Positions 16,727-24,520 of a DNA stretch of 50,909 bases are shown here, one piece after another. Position 1 is the stretch's first letter. Each line of letters opens with the position of its first letter. This DNA comes from Streptomyces lateritius. GTDB lineage: Bacteria > Actinomycetota > Actinomycetes > Streptomycetales > Streptomycetaceae. The stretch lies in contig NZ_BMTO01000010.1 of the NCBI RefSeq assembly GCF_014649715.1, positions 1-50,909 on the forward strand. The letters are read 5' to 3'. The notes beneath the pieces are model-generated. The model was not told the origin of the DNA. It did not search any database and saw only the letters and a list, made by a program, of their open reading frames with translations. The position numbers and the translations under genes are program-made.

Positions 16727-17443
16727 TCAGCCGGCCGTCCACACGGTGCCGCGGGCCTCGTACTCGAGCATGGACTGCACTCCCAGCGCGGCCTCGACGC
16801 CCAGTTCACGGCGGACCAGCCACAGGGCGAGGTCCAGGCCGGATGTGACCCCGCCGGCGGTGACCAGCTCACCGTCGTCCACGACCCTGGCGTTCTTCAG
16901 CAGGCCGCCCTGCCGTTCGAGGTCGGCCCGGGCCCTGTGGTGAGTGGTGCACGGCCGGTCCCGGATGACGCCCGCAGCGGAGAGGAGCATGACGCCGGTG
17001 CACAGGGCGGCGAGAGTCAGGCCCGGGCGGCGAGCCTCGGCCAGTGCGCGCGGCAGCGCGCCGCGGCGGATCTCCGCCCACACGCCGGGGTCTTCCCGGC
17101 GGGCGTACCCACCACCGGGCACGACGAGGACGTCCGCCTGCTCCGGAGCCCAGCCGTGGTCGACACGGATTTTGGTCCCGAAAGCGGCGGTGACGGCGCG
17201 CGGGCCGTCCAGGGAGACGTAGCGGACATCGACGGAGCGGTCGGTGAAATGGTCCGCAGCGGCCAGCACTTCGTACGGGGCTGCGAGGTCGAGCTCCTCC
17301 ACCCCCTCGAAGAGCACGACCTGTACCCGCAGCGAGGGGTGACGGCGGGGCTCGGACGCGGCGGCCGCGCCGAGGGAAGCGCCGGTCGTGAGGCCGGCGG
17401 CTCCGAGGGCGGTCGCACTGCGCAGAAGGGTGCGTCGGTTCAC
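16727..17443 (-). CDS. DJ-1/PfpI family protein with twin-arginine signal
   Basis: 238 residues. The N-terminus MNRRTLLRSATALGAAGLTT looks like a twin-arginine export signal (R3 R4), which is unusual for this mostly cytoplasmic family. The rest is a complete DJ-1/PfpI domain: VQVVLFEGVEELDLAAPYEV, DVLVVPGGGY, the nucleophile elbow AALCTGVMLL with C148, TTHH, and DDGELVTAGGVTSGLDLALW. Relatives include isonitrile hydratase and the ligand domain of GlxA regulators. The start is GTG 17443 with GAGGAG upstream. It lies downstream of a second PfpI gene and a GlxA-type regulator on the same strand, with a broken third copy between. Substrate unknown. Confidence 0.85.
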   Translation of the reverse strand: MNRRTLLRSATALGAAGLTTGASLGAAAASEPRRHPSLRVQVVLFEGVEELDLAAPYEVLAAADHFTDRSVDVRYVSLDGPRAVTAAFGTKIRVDHGWAPEQADVLVVPGGGYARREDPGVWAEIRRGALPRALAEARRPGLTLAALCTGVMLLSAAGVIRDRPCTTHHRARADLERQGGLLKNARVVDDGELVTAGGVTSGLDLALWLVRRELGVEAALGVQSMLEYEARGTVWTAG

Positions 17444-17491
17444 GTGGATCTCCTCTGTTGGCGTTGGAGTGGGTCGGGTGGGCCCGAAGGG

Positions 17492-17680
17492 TCAGCGAAC
17501 GAGCGACTCGTCCGCCAGGTACGGGAGTGCAGGTTCGTCCTGGATCGTGCGGTACCGCTCGCGCGAGTTCTCGCGGCCGTGGAGGTGTCGACGAGTCACA
17601 GGCCGCCGTCGATGCCGGCGGAGACGCCCTGACTGGTGACCAGGCGGTCGTCGACCAGGGGGAGGACGGGTGAAATGATC
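17492..17680 (-). pseudogene. Tail of a third DJ-1/PfpI gene, frameshifted
   Basis: On the minus strand the segment reads PVLPLVDDRLVTSQGVSAGIDGGL then a stop. It aligns with NARVVDDGELVTAGGVTSGLDLAL of the neighbouring gene. In another frame the sequence continues ERYRTIQDEPALPYLADESLV, similar to the C-terminal end of isonitrile-hydratase-like proteins. The N-terminal two thirds, with the nucleophilic Cys, is missing. This is best read as the remains of a tandem copy. Confidence 0.6.
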
Positions 17681-17691
17681 CACGGGCCCTG

Positions 17692-18318
17692 TCATGCGCC
17701 GTTCACGATGCCCCGACGTTCGTACTCGAGGACCTCCTCGGCGAACAGGGCCGCGTCCGGGCCGAAGAACCGCTCGAGGAGCCAGATTCCCAGGTCGATG
17801 CCCGAGGTGACACCACCGCAGGTGACCAGGTCGCCGTCGTCGACGACCCTGCCGCCGACCACGTGTGCGCCTTGCGCCCGTAGGTCGTCCAAGGCGATGT
17901 GATGGGTCGTGCAGCGTCGTCCGGCCGTGAGTCCGGCGGCGGACAGCAGCATGGTGCCGGTACACACCGCCCCGAGGAGCAGGCCGTCCCGGCGGGCGGC
18001 CGCCAGCGCTCGGGGCAGGGTGCCGCGCCGGATCTCCCGCTGGATGCTTGAGCCGTCGCCGTAGCCGCCACCGGGGACGATGACGACGTCCGCGGAACGT
18101 GGCGACCAGGCGTCCCGGCACACGATCTCCATGCCGGCGGACGTCGTCACCCGACGGGGACCGTCCACGGTGACGAAGGACTGCACAAGGCGTTCTTCGC
18201 CGACGATGCCGAACACCTCTACGTGGCCGGCGAAGTCCTGCTCTTCCGCACCGTCGTACAGCACGGTATGGACGCGGAGGGGGCGAGCGGTTCGGGAGCG
18301 CTCGGAGCGGGAAGGCAT
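17692..18318 (-). CDS. DJ-1/PfpI family protein (cytoplasmic)
   Basis: 208 residues covering a full DJ-1/PfpI domain: LRVHTVLYDGAEEQDFAGHV, ADVVIVPGGGYGDG, nucleophile elbow GAVCTGTMLLSAAG with C119, TTHH, and DDGDLVTCGGVTSGIDLGIW. No signal peptide is seen, unlike the neighbour at 16727. Members hydrate isonitriles, act as glyoxalases or deglycases, or bind small molecules; which one applies here cannot be told. ATG 18318 has GGAGG about 8 bases upstream. It sits 150 bases downstream of the GlxA-type regulator gene, whose own ligand domain is the same fold. Confidence 0.87.
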   Translation of the reverse strand: MPSRSERSRTARPLRVHTVLYDGAEEQDFAGHVEVFGIVGEERLVQSFVTVDGPRRVTTSAGMEIVCRDAWSPRSADVVIVPGGGYGDGSSIQREIRRGTLPRALAAARRDGLLLGAVCTGTMLLSAAGLTAGRRCTTHHIALDDLRAQGAHVVGGRVVDDGDLVTCGGVTSGIDLGIWLLERFFGPDAALFAEEVLEYERRGIVNGA

Positions 18319-18468
18319 GAGGGGTCCTCCGTGAGGCGGGACGACGGGGATCCCGGAGCGGAGCAGGCCGGGAAGTGAGAACGCCCTCAGTCTCGCGTCG
18401 ACCCGTGATCACCGACACGGGCGTGCGTGCCTCTGGTGCGCAAGATACGGCCAGGCCGCGGAGCACCG

Positions 18469-19416
18469 TCAGTGGCGGAAAGCGGTCCGGTACGCCGATG
18501 GTGTCGTGCCCACCTGGCGGGCGAAGTGGTGACGGAGCGTCTCGACGGATCCGAACCCGGTCTCCTGCGCGACTCGTGTGAGAGGAAGATCTGTCGTCTC
18601 GAGGAGTTCCCTGGTGCGCTGGACGCGCTGGGTGAGCAGCCAGCGCAGGGGGGTGGTGCCCGTCTGGGCGCGGAAGTGCCGTGCCAGGCTGCGTCGGCTC
18701 ATCATCGCGTGTGCGGCGATGTCGGCCAGGGACAACTGTTCGCTCAGCTTGGCACGCATCCACTGCAAGGTCTCGCCGAGGTCGGACGAGTCGTCGTCGG
18801 GCGTGCGGTACTCGATGAACTGCGCCTGCCCTCCGCTTCGTTGGGGCGGCATCACCAATACCCGCGCGGCATCCGCTGCGACCGCCGCGCCGTGGTCGCG
18901 GCGGACCATGTGGAGACACAGGTCCAGGCCCGCGGCGATTCCCGCCGAGGTGAGCACCTGTCCCTCGTCGACATAGAGGACGGACGGATCGACGCTCGTT
19001 CCGGGGAACCGCTCCGCCAGAGTCCCGGCGAAGCGCCAGTGCGTCGTCGCCCTGCGCCCTTCCAGAAGTCCGGCGTGCGCGAGGGCGAAGGCCCCCGTGC
19101 AGATGGACGCGACCCTCGCCCCGCCGGCCGCCGCCTCCCGTAACACGCGTACCGCTCGCAGGTCTGGGACCCGGTCGGCGGGAATCCCGGGGACGATGAC
19201 CGTGTCGGCGTCAAGAGCATCGTCCCAGCAGTACGAGGAGGAAATCCGGAACGGCTCCGTCGGCCCGGCGGTCGTGGTCATGTCCCGGTCGACACAGACG
19301 CGCACCTCGTAGGCAGGTGCTCCGCCAGGTCCGGTGGCGAGCGCGAACACCTGGCAGGGAATGGACAGATCGAAGGCCGAGACACCGTCGAGCGCAAGAA
19401 CGGCAACCGTGTGCAT
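18469..19416 (-). CDS. GlxA-family transcriptional regulator (DJ-1/PfpI domain plus AraC HTH)
   Basis: 315 residues from ATG 19416. Residues 1-185 form a DJ-1/PfpI domain (VAVLALDGVSAFDLSIPCQV, DTVIVPG, VASICTGAFALAHAGLL with the elbow Cys). Residues 215-315 form an AraC double helix-turn-helix (LSEQLSLADIAAHAMMSRRS, LARHFRAQTG, then ETTDLPLTRVAQETGFGS and HHFARQVGTTPSAYR). Such proteins usually activate nearby operons. It is the first gene of the PfpI group on this strand and probably controls 17692-18318 and 16727-17443. The start was placed at the family's usual N-terminus because the upstream extension to 19503 has no homology; its ribosome site is weak. Confidence 0.9.
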   Translation of the reverse strand: MHTVAVLALDGVSAFDLSIPCQVFALATGPGGAPAYEVRVCVDRDMTTTAGPTEPFRISSSYCWDDALDADTVIVPGIPADRVPDLRAVRVLREAAAGGARVASICTGAFALAHAGLLEGRRATTHWRFAGTLAERFPGTSVDPSVLYVDEGQVLTSAGIAAGLDLCLHMVRRDHGAAVAADAARVLVMPPQRSGGQAQFIEYRTPDDDSSDLGETLQWMRAKLSEQLSLADIAAHAMMSRRSLARHFRAQTGTTPLRWLLTQRVQRTRELLETTDLPLTRVAQETGFGSVETLRHHFARQVGTTPSAYRTAFRH

Positions 19417-19636
19417 ACGGCCGGAGCCTACGCCACGCTCGTGAAGCCCTTGGTCGAGCCGCCCGCGCCTGGGACGCCTGAAGTCGCCTACGCCGCAGCT
19501 CACTTGACCGGCAGCCCGTCGGCACCCTCGGCCAGCTCATCAGCGACCCCACGGGGGCAGCGGCTCGCTCACCGCGCCCGCGCTGCGAGGCGCTCCGATG
19601 TCTCGGTGAGGGAGACAGCCAAGGGATGCCCCCGGC

Positions 19637-19780
19637 ATGGTCAGCGACATCGGCAACCTTGCTGCCGTCGATCTCATCCAGCTGACCCGGTCCGTCGAGC
19701 GCAAGCTCATGATGCCGCACTACCGACCGGAGTTCATCGACTGCTGCCTCACCGGTACCGGCCTGGTCCTGGACGCGTGA
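19637..19780 (+). other. Unrecognised 47-codon ORF in a decayed region
   Basis: It reads MVSDIGNLAAVDLIQLTRSV followed by a segment ending FIDCCLTGTGLVLDA. The composition looks like real protein rather than a shadow frame, but no family was recognised and no ribosome site is clear. It lies between the regulator start and several obvious gene fragments, so it is probably part of a broken gene. Confidence 0.3.
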
Positions 19781-19924
19781 ACGCACGGGGTGGCCGATCG
19801 GCGAGAGGCCACCACGGTCAAAGACTCGGAGCACGCACGAAGGTGACCGGCACCGACTCCGGTATCCGCCGACGAGAGGAGCCAGGGGCGGGCAGCCCGT
19901 GTCCGCCACCGGTTCGCCCGGAAC

Positions 19925-20245
19925 GTGCGGAGCATGGTGGGGTCTTGTTTCCCCGTGCCGGAAGCCATGGTCGACCGCATACACGCCACGATGAGCCGGC
20001 CCGGGAACTCTGCCGCCTTCATCGCCCTCGCCAGGACCGACCAGGTCGACCGGACGCCTGAACTCCGCCGGCTGCGCGCGCACACTCTGATCCTGCGCGG
20101 CGACCGCGTCGACGGCCAGCACTTCGCCAGGGACATCCCGGACAGCCGGGACGTCGTGCTCCCCGGTGTCGGTCATCTGCTGCCGGAGGAAGCACCCGCC
20201 GAAGTGGCCGACGCCCTTCTCGAATTCCTCGGCAACCCGTCATGA
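19925..20245 (+). pseudogene. C-terminal fragment of an alpha/beta hydrolase
   Basis: About 105 codons encode the end of an alpha/beta hydrolase: cap residues, LRAHTLILRGDRVDGQHFAR with the acid-loop Asp, and LPGVGHLLPEEAPAEVADAL with the catalytic His and the usual C-terminal helix, ending EFLGNP. The N-terminal half with the nucleophilic Ser is missing and the upstream 150 bases do not encode it in any frame. It cannot be active alone. Confidence 0.7.
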
Positions 20246-20321
20246 GCCGTCCCTACGTCGCCAGGGGCGAAGACCGCTTCCCTCGGCGATCGAGCGCCGG
20301 ACGCACCCTGCTCCGCCCGCG

Positions 20322-20669
20322 ATGTCCGTCGCCTACCAAGGACCGCACTTCACACTTCTGGCCTTCGGCCCCGAGGCCACCGAGGCGCTGCCTGAGCTGC
20401 CCTGGCCCGCCGAAGGCGCCGAACTGCGCCGCTACGCCGTCCGCACCGGGCACCGAATCGACGACGAAGGCACCCTCGCCGACAGCACCGGCCGACTGAC
20501 CAGCATCTACGGCATCACCGGCGACACACTCATCCTCATCCGCCCGGACGGATACGTCGCAAGCATCATCACGTCCGACTGGACAACCGCCTTCACCGCC
20601 GCGAGCAAGGCGTTCGTGCCGAGACCACCCAGCGAAGCCTGCCCCGCGCCGCAGAGCGCTCCCGGGTGA
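20322..20669 (+). pseudogene. C-terminal fragment of an aromatic-ring FAD monooxygenase
   Basis: About 115 codons from 20322 match the thioredoxin-like C-terminal domain of class A aromatic hydroxylases (FAD_binding_3 type): GPHFTLLAFGPEATEAL, then DSTGRLTSIYGITGDTLILI, then RPDGYVA. The FAD-binding and catalytic domains (about 400 residues) are absent. The open frame starts at 20166, but homology begins near 20322. Enzymes of this type often sit beside a TetR or MarR regulator and an exporter, as here. Confidence 0.7.
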
Positions 20670-20870
20670 GGTGGGGCACCATCCAGACCGGATCGGGCAC
20701 ACAGCTGCCTCCGATCGCCCGCACGCGGTCCCATCGGGCGCGCATTCCGGCCACCGCCCGCCAAGAACTCGGGCGAAACCCGGAAGACGTCGCTCTGGAG
20801 GAGCTCGCGCGGGCATCCGGTGTCGTGCGCCAGGACCCTGTTCGGTCACTTTCCCGGAACCCGCCCCGCC
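20666..20870 (+). pseudogene. N-terminal fragment of a TetR-family regulator, frameshifted
   Basis: One frame reads RTRSHRARIPATARQELGRN then PEDVALEELARASGVV. The next frame continues RTLFGHFPG. Joined, this is a TetR helix-turn-helix (ELARASGV-x-RTLFGHFPG). The ligand domain is missing. The fragment ends near the convergent stop of the DHA2 exporter at 20952. Confidence 0.55.
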
Positions 20871-20951
20871 CCGCCCGGCCGGTTCGGCCGGGCGTCGAGG
20901 CCACCGCGCCCCCCTTCGTCGCAGCGACCACCGGGCCGATCGTCCAGGGCG

Positions 20952-22451
20952 TCAGGTGGGTGTGGGGGCGGTTTTGCTTGTCGTGGTGCCGTCTTCCTCC
21001 TGGGCCTCCGACGCGGCGGGCTGTTGCGGAGCGGGCGGGGTGCGGACCAACAGCGCGACCAGCACGGTCAGTCCGCCGAGCACGGCGCCGATGCCGAACC
21101 CCCACCGGATGCCCGCGGCCAGGGCTCCGGTGGTGTCGGCGCCATCGGCTGCTGCCGTGGCGGCCTGTCCCGACATGACACTGATGACCAGGGCGGTGCC
21201 GGCGGCTGCCGAGACCTGCTGGAGCGAGCCCAGGATGGCGGAGCCGTGCGCGTAGAGGTGAGGCGGCAGTACGGACAGGCCGGAGGTGAAGATCGGGGTG
21301 AAGACGAACGCCATACCGGCGCTCAGGGCCACGTGCAGGGCGAGCACCAGCCACGGTGAGGTCTCTTCGCCCGCGAAGGCGAACAGCGCGAGGCACAGCG
21401 CTGTCAGTACGGCTCCGGGCACGACGAGGCGTGGTGCGCCGAGCCGGTCGTAGAGCTTGCCGACCTGCGGCCCGAGCAGGCCCATCGTCAGGCCGCCGGG
21501 GATGAGGAGCAGCCCGGTCTGCAGCGAGGTCAGGCCGCACACGTCCTGCAGGTAGATCGGCAGCAGGATGAACGCGCCCATCAGGGCCATGAACGACAGG
21601 CACATCAAGGCGAGCGCCACGGAGAAGTGACGGAACGTCAGGCTGCGCAGGTCCAGCAACGGCGTGGACGTGCGCTGCAGGGACAGCTGTCGCCATACGA
21701 ACAGGCCCACCAGCACGGCACCGACCACGGTCGTGGCCGACGGCGGCAGGGTGGCCTGGTCGGCGTTCCCGGCGCCGAGCCCGCTCAGGCCGTAGACCAG
21801 GGCACCGAAGCCCGCTGCCGCCAGAAGGACGGACAGCCAGTCGATCGGGCCGGCCTTCGGCTCGCCGATGTTGACCAGTTGGCGCAGGCCGAATACAGCC
21901 ATGGCTCCGGCGATGGGCAGCACGGCCAGGAACAACAGCCGCCATGTCCCGAGCTGCAGCAGCACACCGGAGACCGCCGGGCCGAGGGCGGGTGCGACGG
22001 AGATGACGAGGGTGATGTTGCCCATGACCCGGCCGCGGTCGTGCGGGGGCACGAGGGTCATCAACGTCGTCATGAGCAGCGGCATCATGACGGCGGTGCC
22101 GCTTGCCTGGATGACGCGGGCGGCCAGCAGCACGGGGAAGGCGGGCGCGGCCGCGGCCAGCGCCGTGCCGGTGAGGAACAGTGCCATGGCCAGGCCGAAT
22201 GCGGTCCGAGTTGTCACGCGCTGGAGGAACCACCCCGTGATCGGGATGACGACGGCCATGGTGAGCATGAAGGCCGTGGACAGCCACCCGGCGGCCGCCG
22301 CGGTGACCTCGAACTCGCGCATGAGCCGCGGGATCGCATTGACCATGATCGTCTCGTTGAGGAGAACGACGAACGTGGACAGCACGAGAATCCGCAGCAC
22401 GGCGGTGACGCGGGCGGGCGAGAGGGTGGGCGTTGCGTGTGGTGCGAGCAT
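20952..22451 (-). CDS. DHA2-type major facilitator multidrug exporter (EmrB/QacA subfamily)
   Basis: 499 residues with about 14 membrane segments. Family motifs are visible: VVLLNETIMVNAIPRLMREF near the N-terminus (motif D1-like), then GWLSTAFMLTMAVVIP, ARVIQASGTAVMMPLLMTTL, and GNITLVISVAPALGPAVSGVL (motif C, antiporter signature). It should export drugs or toxic metabolites using the proton gradient. ATG 22451 is chosen because GGAAGG is just upstream and the family start fits; a GTG at 22493 would add 14 residues. A transposase remnant separates it from the MarR gene at 22806, so an earlier MarR-exporter operon may have been split. Fragments of a monooxygenase and TetR lie at its 3' side. 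Confidence 0.92.
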   Translation of the reverse strand: MLAPHATPTLSPARVTAVLRILVLSTFVVLLNETIMVNAIPRLMREFEVTAAAAGWLSTAFMLTMAVVIPITGWFLQRVTTRTAFGLAMALFLTGTALAAAAPAFPVLLAARVIQASGTAVMMPLLMTTLMTLVPPHDRGRVMGNITLVISVAPALGPAVSGVLLQLGTWRLLFLAVLPIAGAMAVFGLRQLVNIGEPKAGPIDWLSVLLAAAGFGALVYGLSGLGAGNADQATLPPSATTVVGAVLVGLFVWRQLSLQRTSTPLLDLRSLTFRHFSVALALMCLSFMALMGAFILLPIYLQDVCGLTSLQTGLLLIPGGLTMGLLGPQVGKLYDRLGAPRLVVPGAVLTALCLALFAFAGEETSPWLVLALHVALSAGMAFVFTPIFTSGLSVLPPHLYAHGSAILGSLQQVSAAAGTALVISVMSGQAATAAADGADTTGALAAGIRWGFGIGAVLGGLTVLVALLVRTPPAPQQPAASEAQEEDGTTTSKTAPTPT

Positions 22452-22619
22452 GGCGCCTTCCGTCAGGTGAGTGCCCTCCGTGGGGCGTGACACACTGACA
22501 GACCACGGCGGCGGGAAGAACTCATCGGTGTCACCCGATCCTGCCGGTGCCGCCGCCCAGGCTCAAACCATTTTCGGACCGGACCGGCCGGGGTACGGCT
22601 CCTGGCAGGCCGGCACCGA

Positions 22620-22735
22620 GATGATAGTTGTCCGCCGGCGGCCTGATGCGGGGTCTTGTGGCCGTAGCCCATCTTCTTCAGACGGTGGCGCTCGGCGACG
22701 GTCAGCACCACGGGCACGGCAGAACAGGCAGGCAT
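22620..22735 (-). mobile_element. IS630-like transposase N-terminal remnant
   Basis: The minus strand encodes VPVVLTVAERHRLKKMGYGH then KTPHQA, which matches the start of IS630-type transposases (usually followed by RVRAQIVL...). Homology then fades and no DDE domain follows. Inverted repeats were not found. It lies between the MarR and exporter genes. Confidence 0.5.
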
Positions 22736-22805
22736 CGCAGGCGGGTGACTGAATCTTCCAGAGAGGCTACGCCGAATGGGGATCCCGCGCGTGGCGGCCG
22801 CAGGC

Positions 22806-23297
22806 TCAGGTGGCGGGCGGGGCTGTCGCGTGGCGCGTCTGCTGGGTCAGGACGGTGGTGGCGCGTTCCAGAAGTTCGCAGAGTGCGGCGTGTTCGGCGG
22901 GCGTGAACGCGTCGGTGAGCGCGCGCTCAAGGATGACCACCTCCTGGTAGGCGCGGTCCAGCAGCGCCTGACCCGCGTCGGTGAGGGTGGCGATCTGCAC
23001 TTTGGCGTGCACGGGGGACGTCTCGCGGCGGATCAGTTCCTTGGTCTCCATGTTGGTCAGCACGCTGCTCATGCTCTGCTGGGTGACGCCGCAGGACCGG
23101 GCCAGTTGGGCGCCGGACATGCCGCCTTCGCGCGAGAGGATCAGCAACACGGTGTACTGCGTCATGGTCAGTCCGTAGGCACGCAGTACTGCCTCGTGGT
23201 GCGCCATCAACGCCTGCTCCGACCGCCTGATCCGGGTGCAGAGGTCGTTCTCGATCGGGGCTTTCACCGCGTACTCCCACTTCATTGACAGGTCCAT
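22806..23297 (-). CDS. MarR-family transcriptional regulator
   Basis: 163 residues with a MarR winged helix: LRAYGLTMTQYTVLLILSRE, then GGMSGAQLARSCGVTQQSMS (recognition helix), ETKELIRRETSPVHAKVQIA for the wing, and a C-terminal dimerisation helix. It is transcribed away from the quinone-oxidoreductase gene at 23373, and the shared 75-bp gap holds a long inverted repeat that begins 4 bases from its first ATG. This arrangement indicates control of both genes. The start may be ATG 23297 or ATG 23285; neither has a strong ribosome site. A typical MarR would leave DNA on binding phenolic or electrophilic compounds. There is no Cys-rich sensing motif; Cys residues occur at about 20, 68 and 141. 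Confidence 0.9.
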   Translation of the reverse strand: MDLSMKWEYAVKAPIENDLCTRIRRSEQALMAHHEAVLRAYGLTMTQYTVLLILSREGGMSGAQLARSCGVTQQSMSSVLTNMETKELIRRETSPVHAKVQIATLTDAGQALLDRAYQEVVILERALTDAFTPAEHAALCELLERATTVLTQQTRHATAPPAT

Positions 23298-23300
23298 GGG

Positions 23301-23329
23301 TTGACTCAGGAACCTTATACACCTAGCGT
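23301..23329 (+). promoter_or_regulatory. Promoter of the quinone oxidoreductase gene
   Basis: TTGACT (23301-23306), a 17-base spacer and TAGCGT (23324-23329) form a good housekeeping-type promoter. Transcription would begin near 23336, leaving a leader of about 37 bases before ATG 23373. Confidence 0.6.
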
Positions 23330-23355
23330 TCTCGACTGTAAGGATACTGAGTCAA
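23301..23355. promoter_or_regulatory. Inverted-repeat operator between MarR and oxidoreductase genes
   Basis: Two inverted copies of TTGACTCAGNANCCTTA face each other: TTGACTCAGGAACCTTA from 23301 and its mirror ending CTGAGTCAA at 23347-23355. The outer 9 bp are perfect. The left copy contains the -35 hexamer of the rightward promoter, so MarR binding would block it. Confidence 0.7.
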
Positions 23356-23372
23356 CACAGGGGGCTGTAACC

Positions 23373-24320
23373 ATGAAGGCTGTCATTCTCGGCACCGATG
23401 ACCACTACCGGGTCGCCGAACTCGACGAGCCCACCCCCGGCCCCAGGCAAGTGGCGATCCGCGTGGCCTACGCCGGGATCCAGTGGGGCGACACCATGGT
23501 CCGGGACGGCCACTTCCCCGTACCGCGCCCCTTTGTCCCTGGGTTCGAGGCATCCGGGCACATCGTCGCCGTCGGCGCGGGTATCGACGCACGCCGTGTC
23601 GGTGAGGCCGTCACCGCGCTGACCACCTCAGGCGCCTACGCCGAGGTAGTCCTGGCACCCGCCACGCTCACGTTCGACATCGGCAGCATGCCGCTGAGGG
23701 AAGCCGCAGGTCTTGGGTGGGGCGCACCGACCGCCTACGACCTGATCAACACAGCCGCGCGCGTGCGGCCCGGGGAAAGCGTGCTGATCCACGCCGCCGC
23801 CGGCTCAGTCGGCACGCTCGCCGCGCAGTTCGCCCGACTGGCCGGAGCAGGCCGGATCGTGGGCGTGGTCGGAACTGCCGACAGGGCCGACTACGCCGCG
23901 CAGTTCGGGTACGACCAGCTTCTGCTCCGCGAGGAGTTCCCGGCCAAGCTCGGCGACGAGAAGCCCGACGTCATCCTCGACCCGGTCGGCGGCTCGACCC
24001 GCACCGCCGGCCTCGAGCAGCTCGCCGCACACGGCCGACTGGTGGCATACGGCAACCTCGCCACGTACCAACCCGTCCTGGCCAACGCCAACGACCTTCT
24101 CATGCACGGCAAGTCACTCCTGACCTACAACAGCAACCTGCTCAGCCAGACCCACCCCGAGCGGCTCGCCGACAGTGCCCGCCGCGCACTCGGCCTCGTC
24201 GCCGACGGCAAGGTTCGCATGGACATCACCACCGAGTACGCCCTCGGGGACCTGGCCATGGCCGTGCAGCGCCTCGCCGAGGGCACAACCCACGGCAAAA
24301 GCATCCTCCGCGTCGCCTGA
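23373..24320 (+). CDS. NADP-dependent zinc-free quinone oxidoreductase (MDR/zeta-crystallin type)
   Basis: 315 residues. The N-terminal GroES-like fold (MKAVILGTDDHYRVAELDEP; GIQWGDTMVRDG; FEASGHIVAVGAGI) lacks the zinc ligands of alcohol dehydrogenases. A Rossmann fold follows with VLIHAAAGSVGTLAAQFARL and GRIVGVVGT. The C-terminal HGKSILRV is usual for quinone reductases. It would reduce quinones or activated double bonds with NADPH. ATG 23373 has GGGGG 8 bases upstream. It is divergent from a MarR gene and its promoter lies inside the MarR operator, so induction by quinones or electrophiles is likely. Confidence 0.9.
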   Translation: MKAVILGTDDHYRVAELDEPTPGPRQVAIRVAYAGIQWGDTMVRDGHFPVPRPFVPGFEASGHIVAVGAGIDARRVGEAVTALTTSGAYAEVVLAPATLTFDIGSMPLREAAGLGWGAPTAYDLINTAARVRPGESVLIHAAAGSVGTLAAQFARLAGAGRIVGVVGTADRADYAAQFGYDQLLLREEFPAKLGDEKPDVILDPVGGSTRTAGLEQLAAHGRLVAYGNLATYQPVLANANDLLMHGKSLLTYNSNLLSQTHPERLADSARRALGLVADGKVRMDITTEYALGDLAMAVQRLAEGTTHGKSILRVA

Positions 24321-24520
24321 CGACACGCAGAAAGCGCCGACCACGAAGCGGCTCCCGCGATGAACCCCGCCAGGACAGAAGTGATCACCTCGGACGCGGG
24401 AGCAACTCGCATATGACCTCATCACCGCTGGGCAGCGGCCTTGGCCGATGCCCAGCGTGCCGCGCCCCACACAGCCACACCGATCCGTCAAGTCCCCGCA
24501 GGGCTCTCGGAGTTGACCAC

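Noticed and set aside
19211..20176. A 321-codon minus-strand frame
   Set aside because: It lies antisense to the hydrolase fragment and shares sequence space with the GlxA regulator start; no family features.
20593..22506. A 637-codon minus-strand frame overlapping the exporter
   Set aside because: The overlapping frame ending at 20952 shows clear DHA2 exporter motifs; this one is Arg/Pro-rich without homology.
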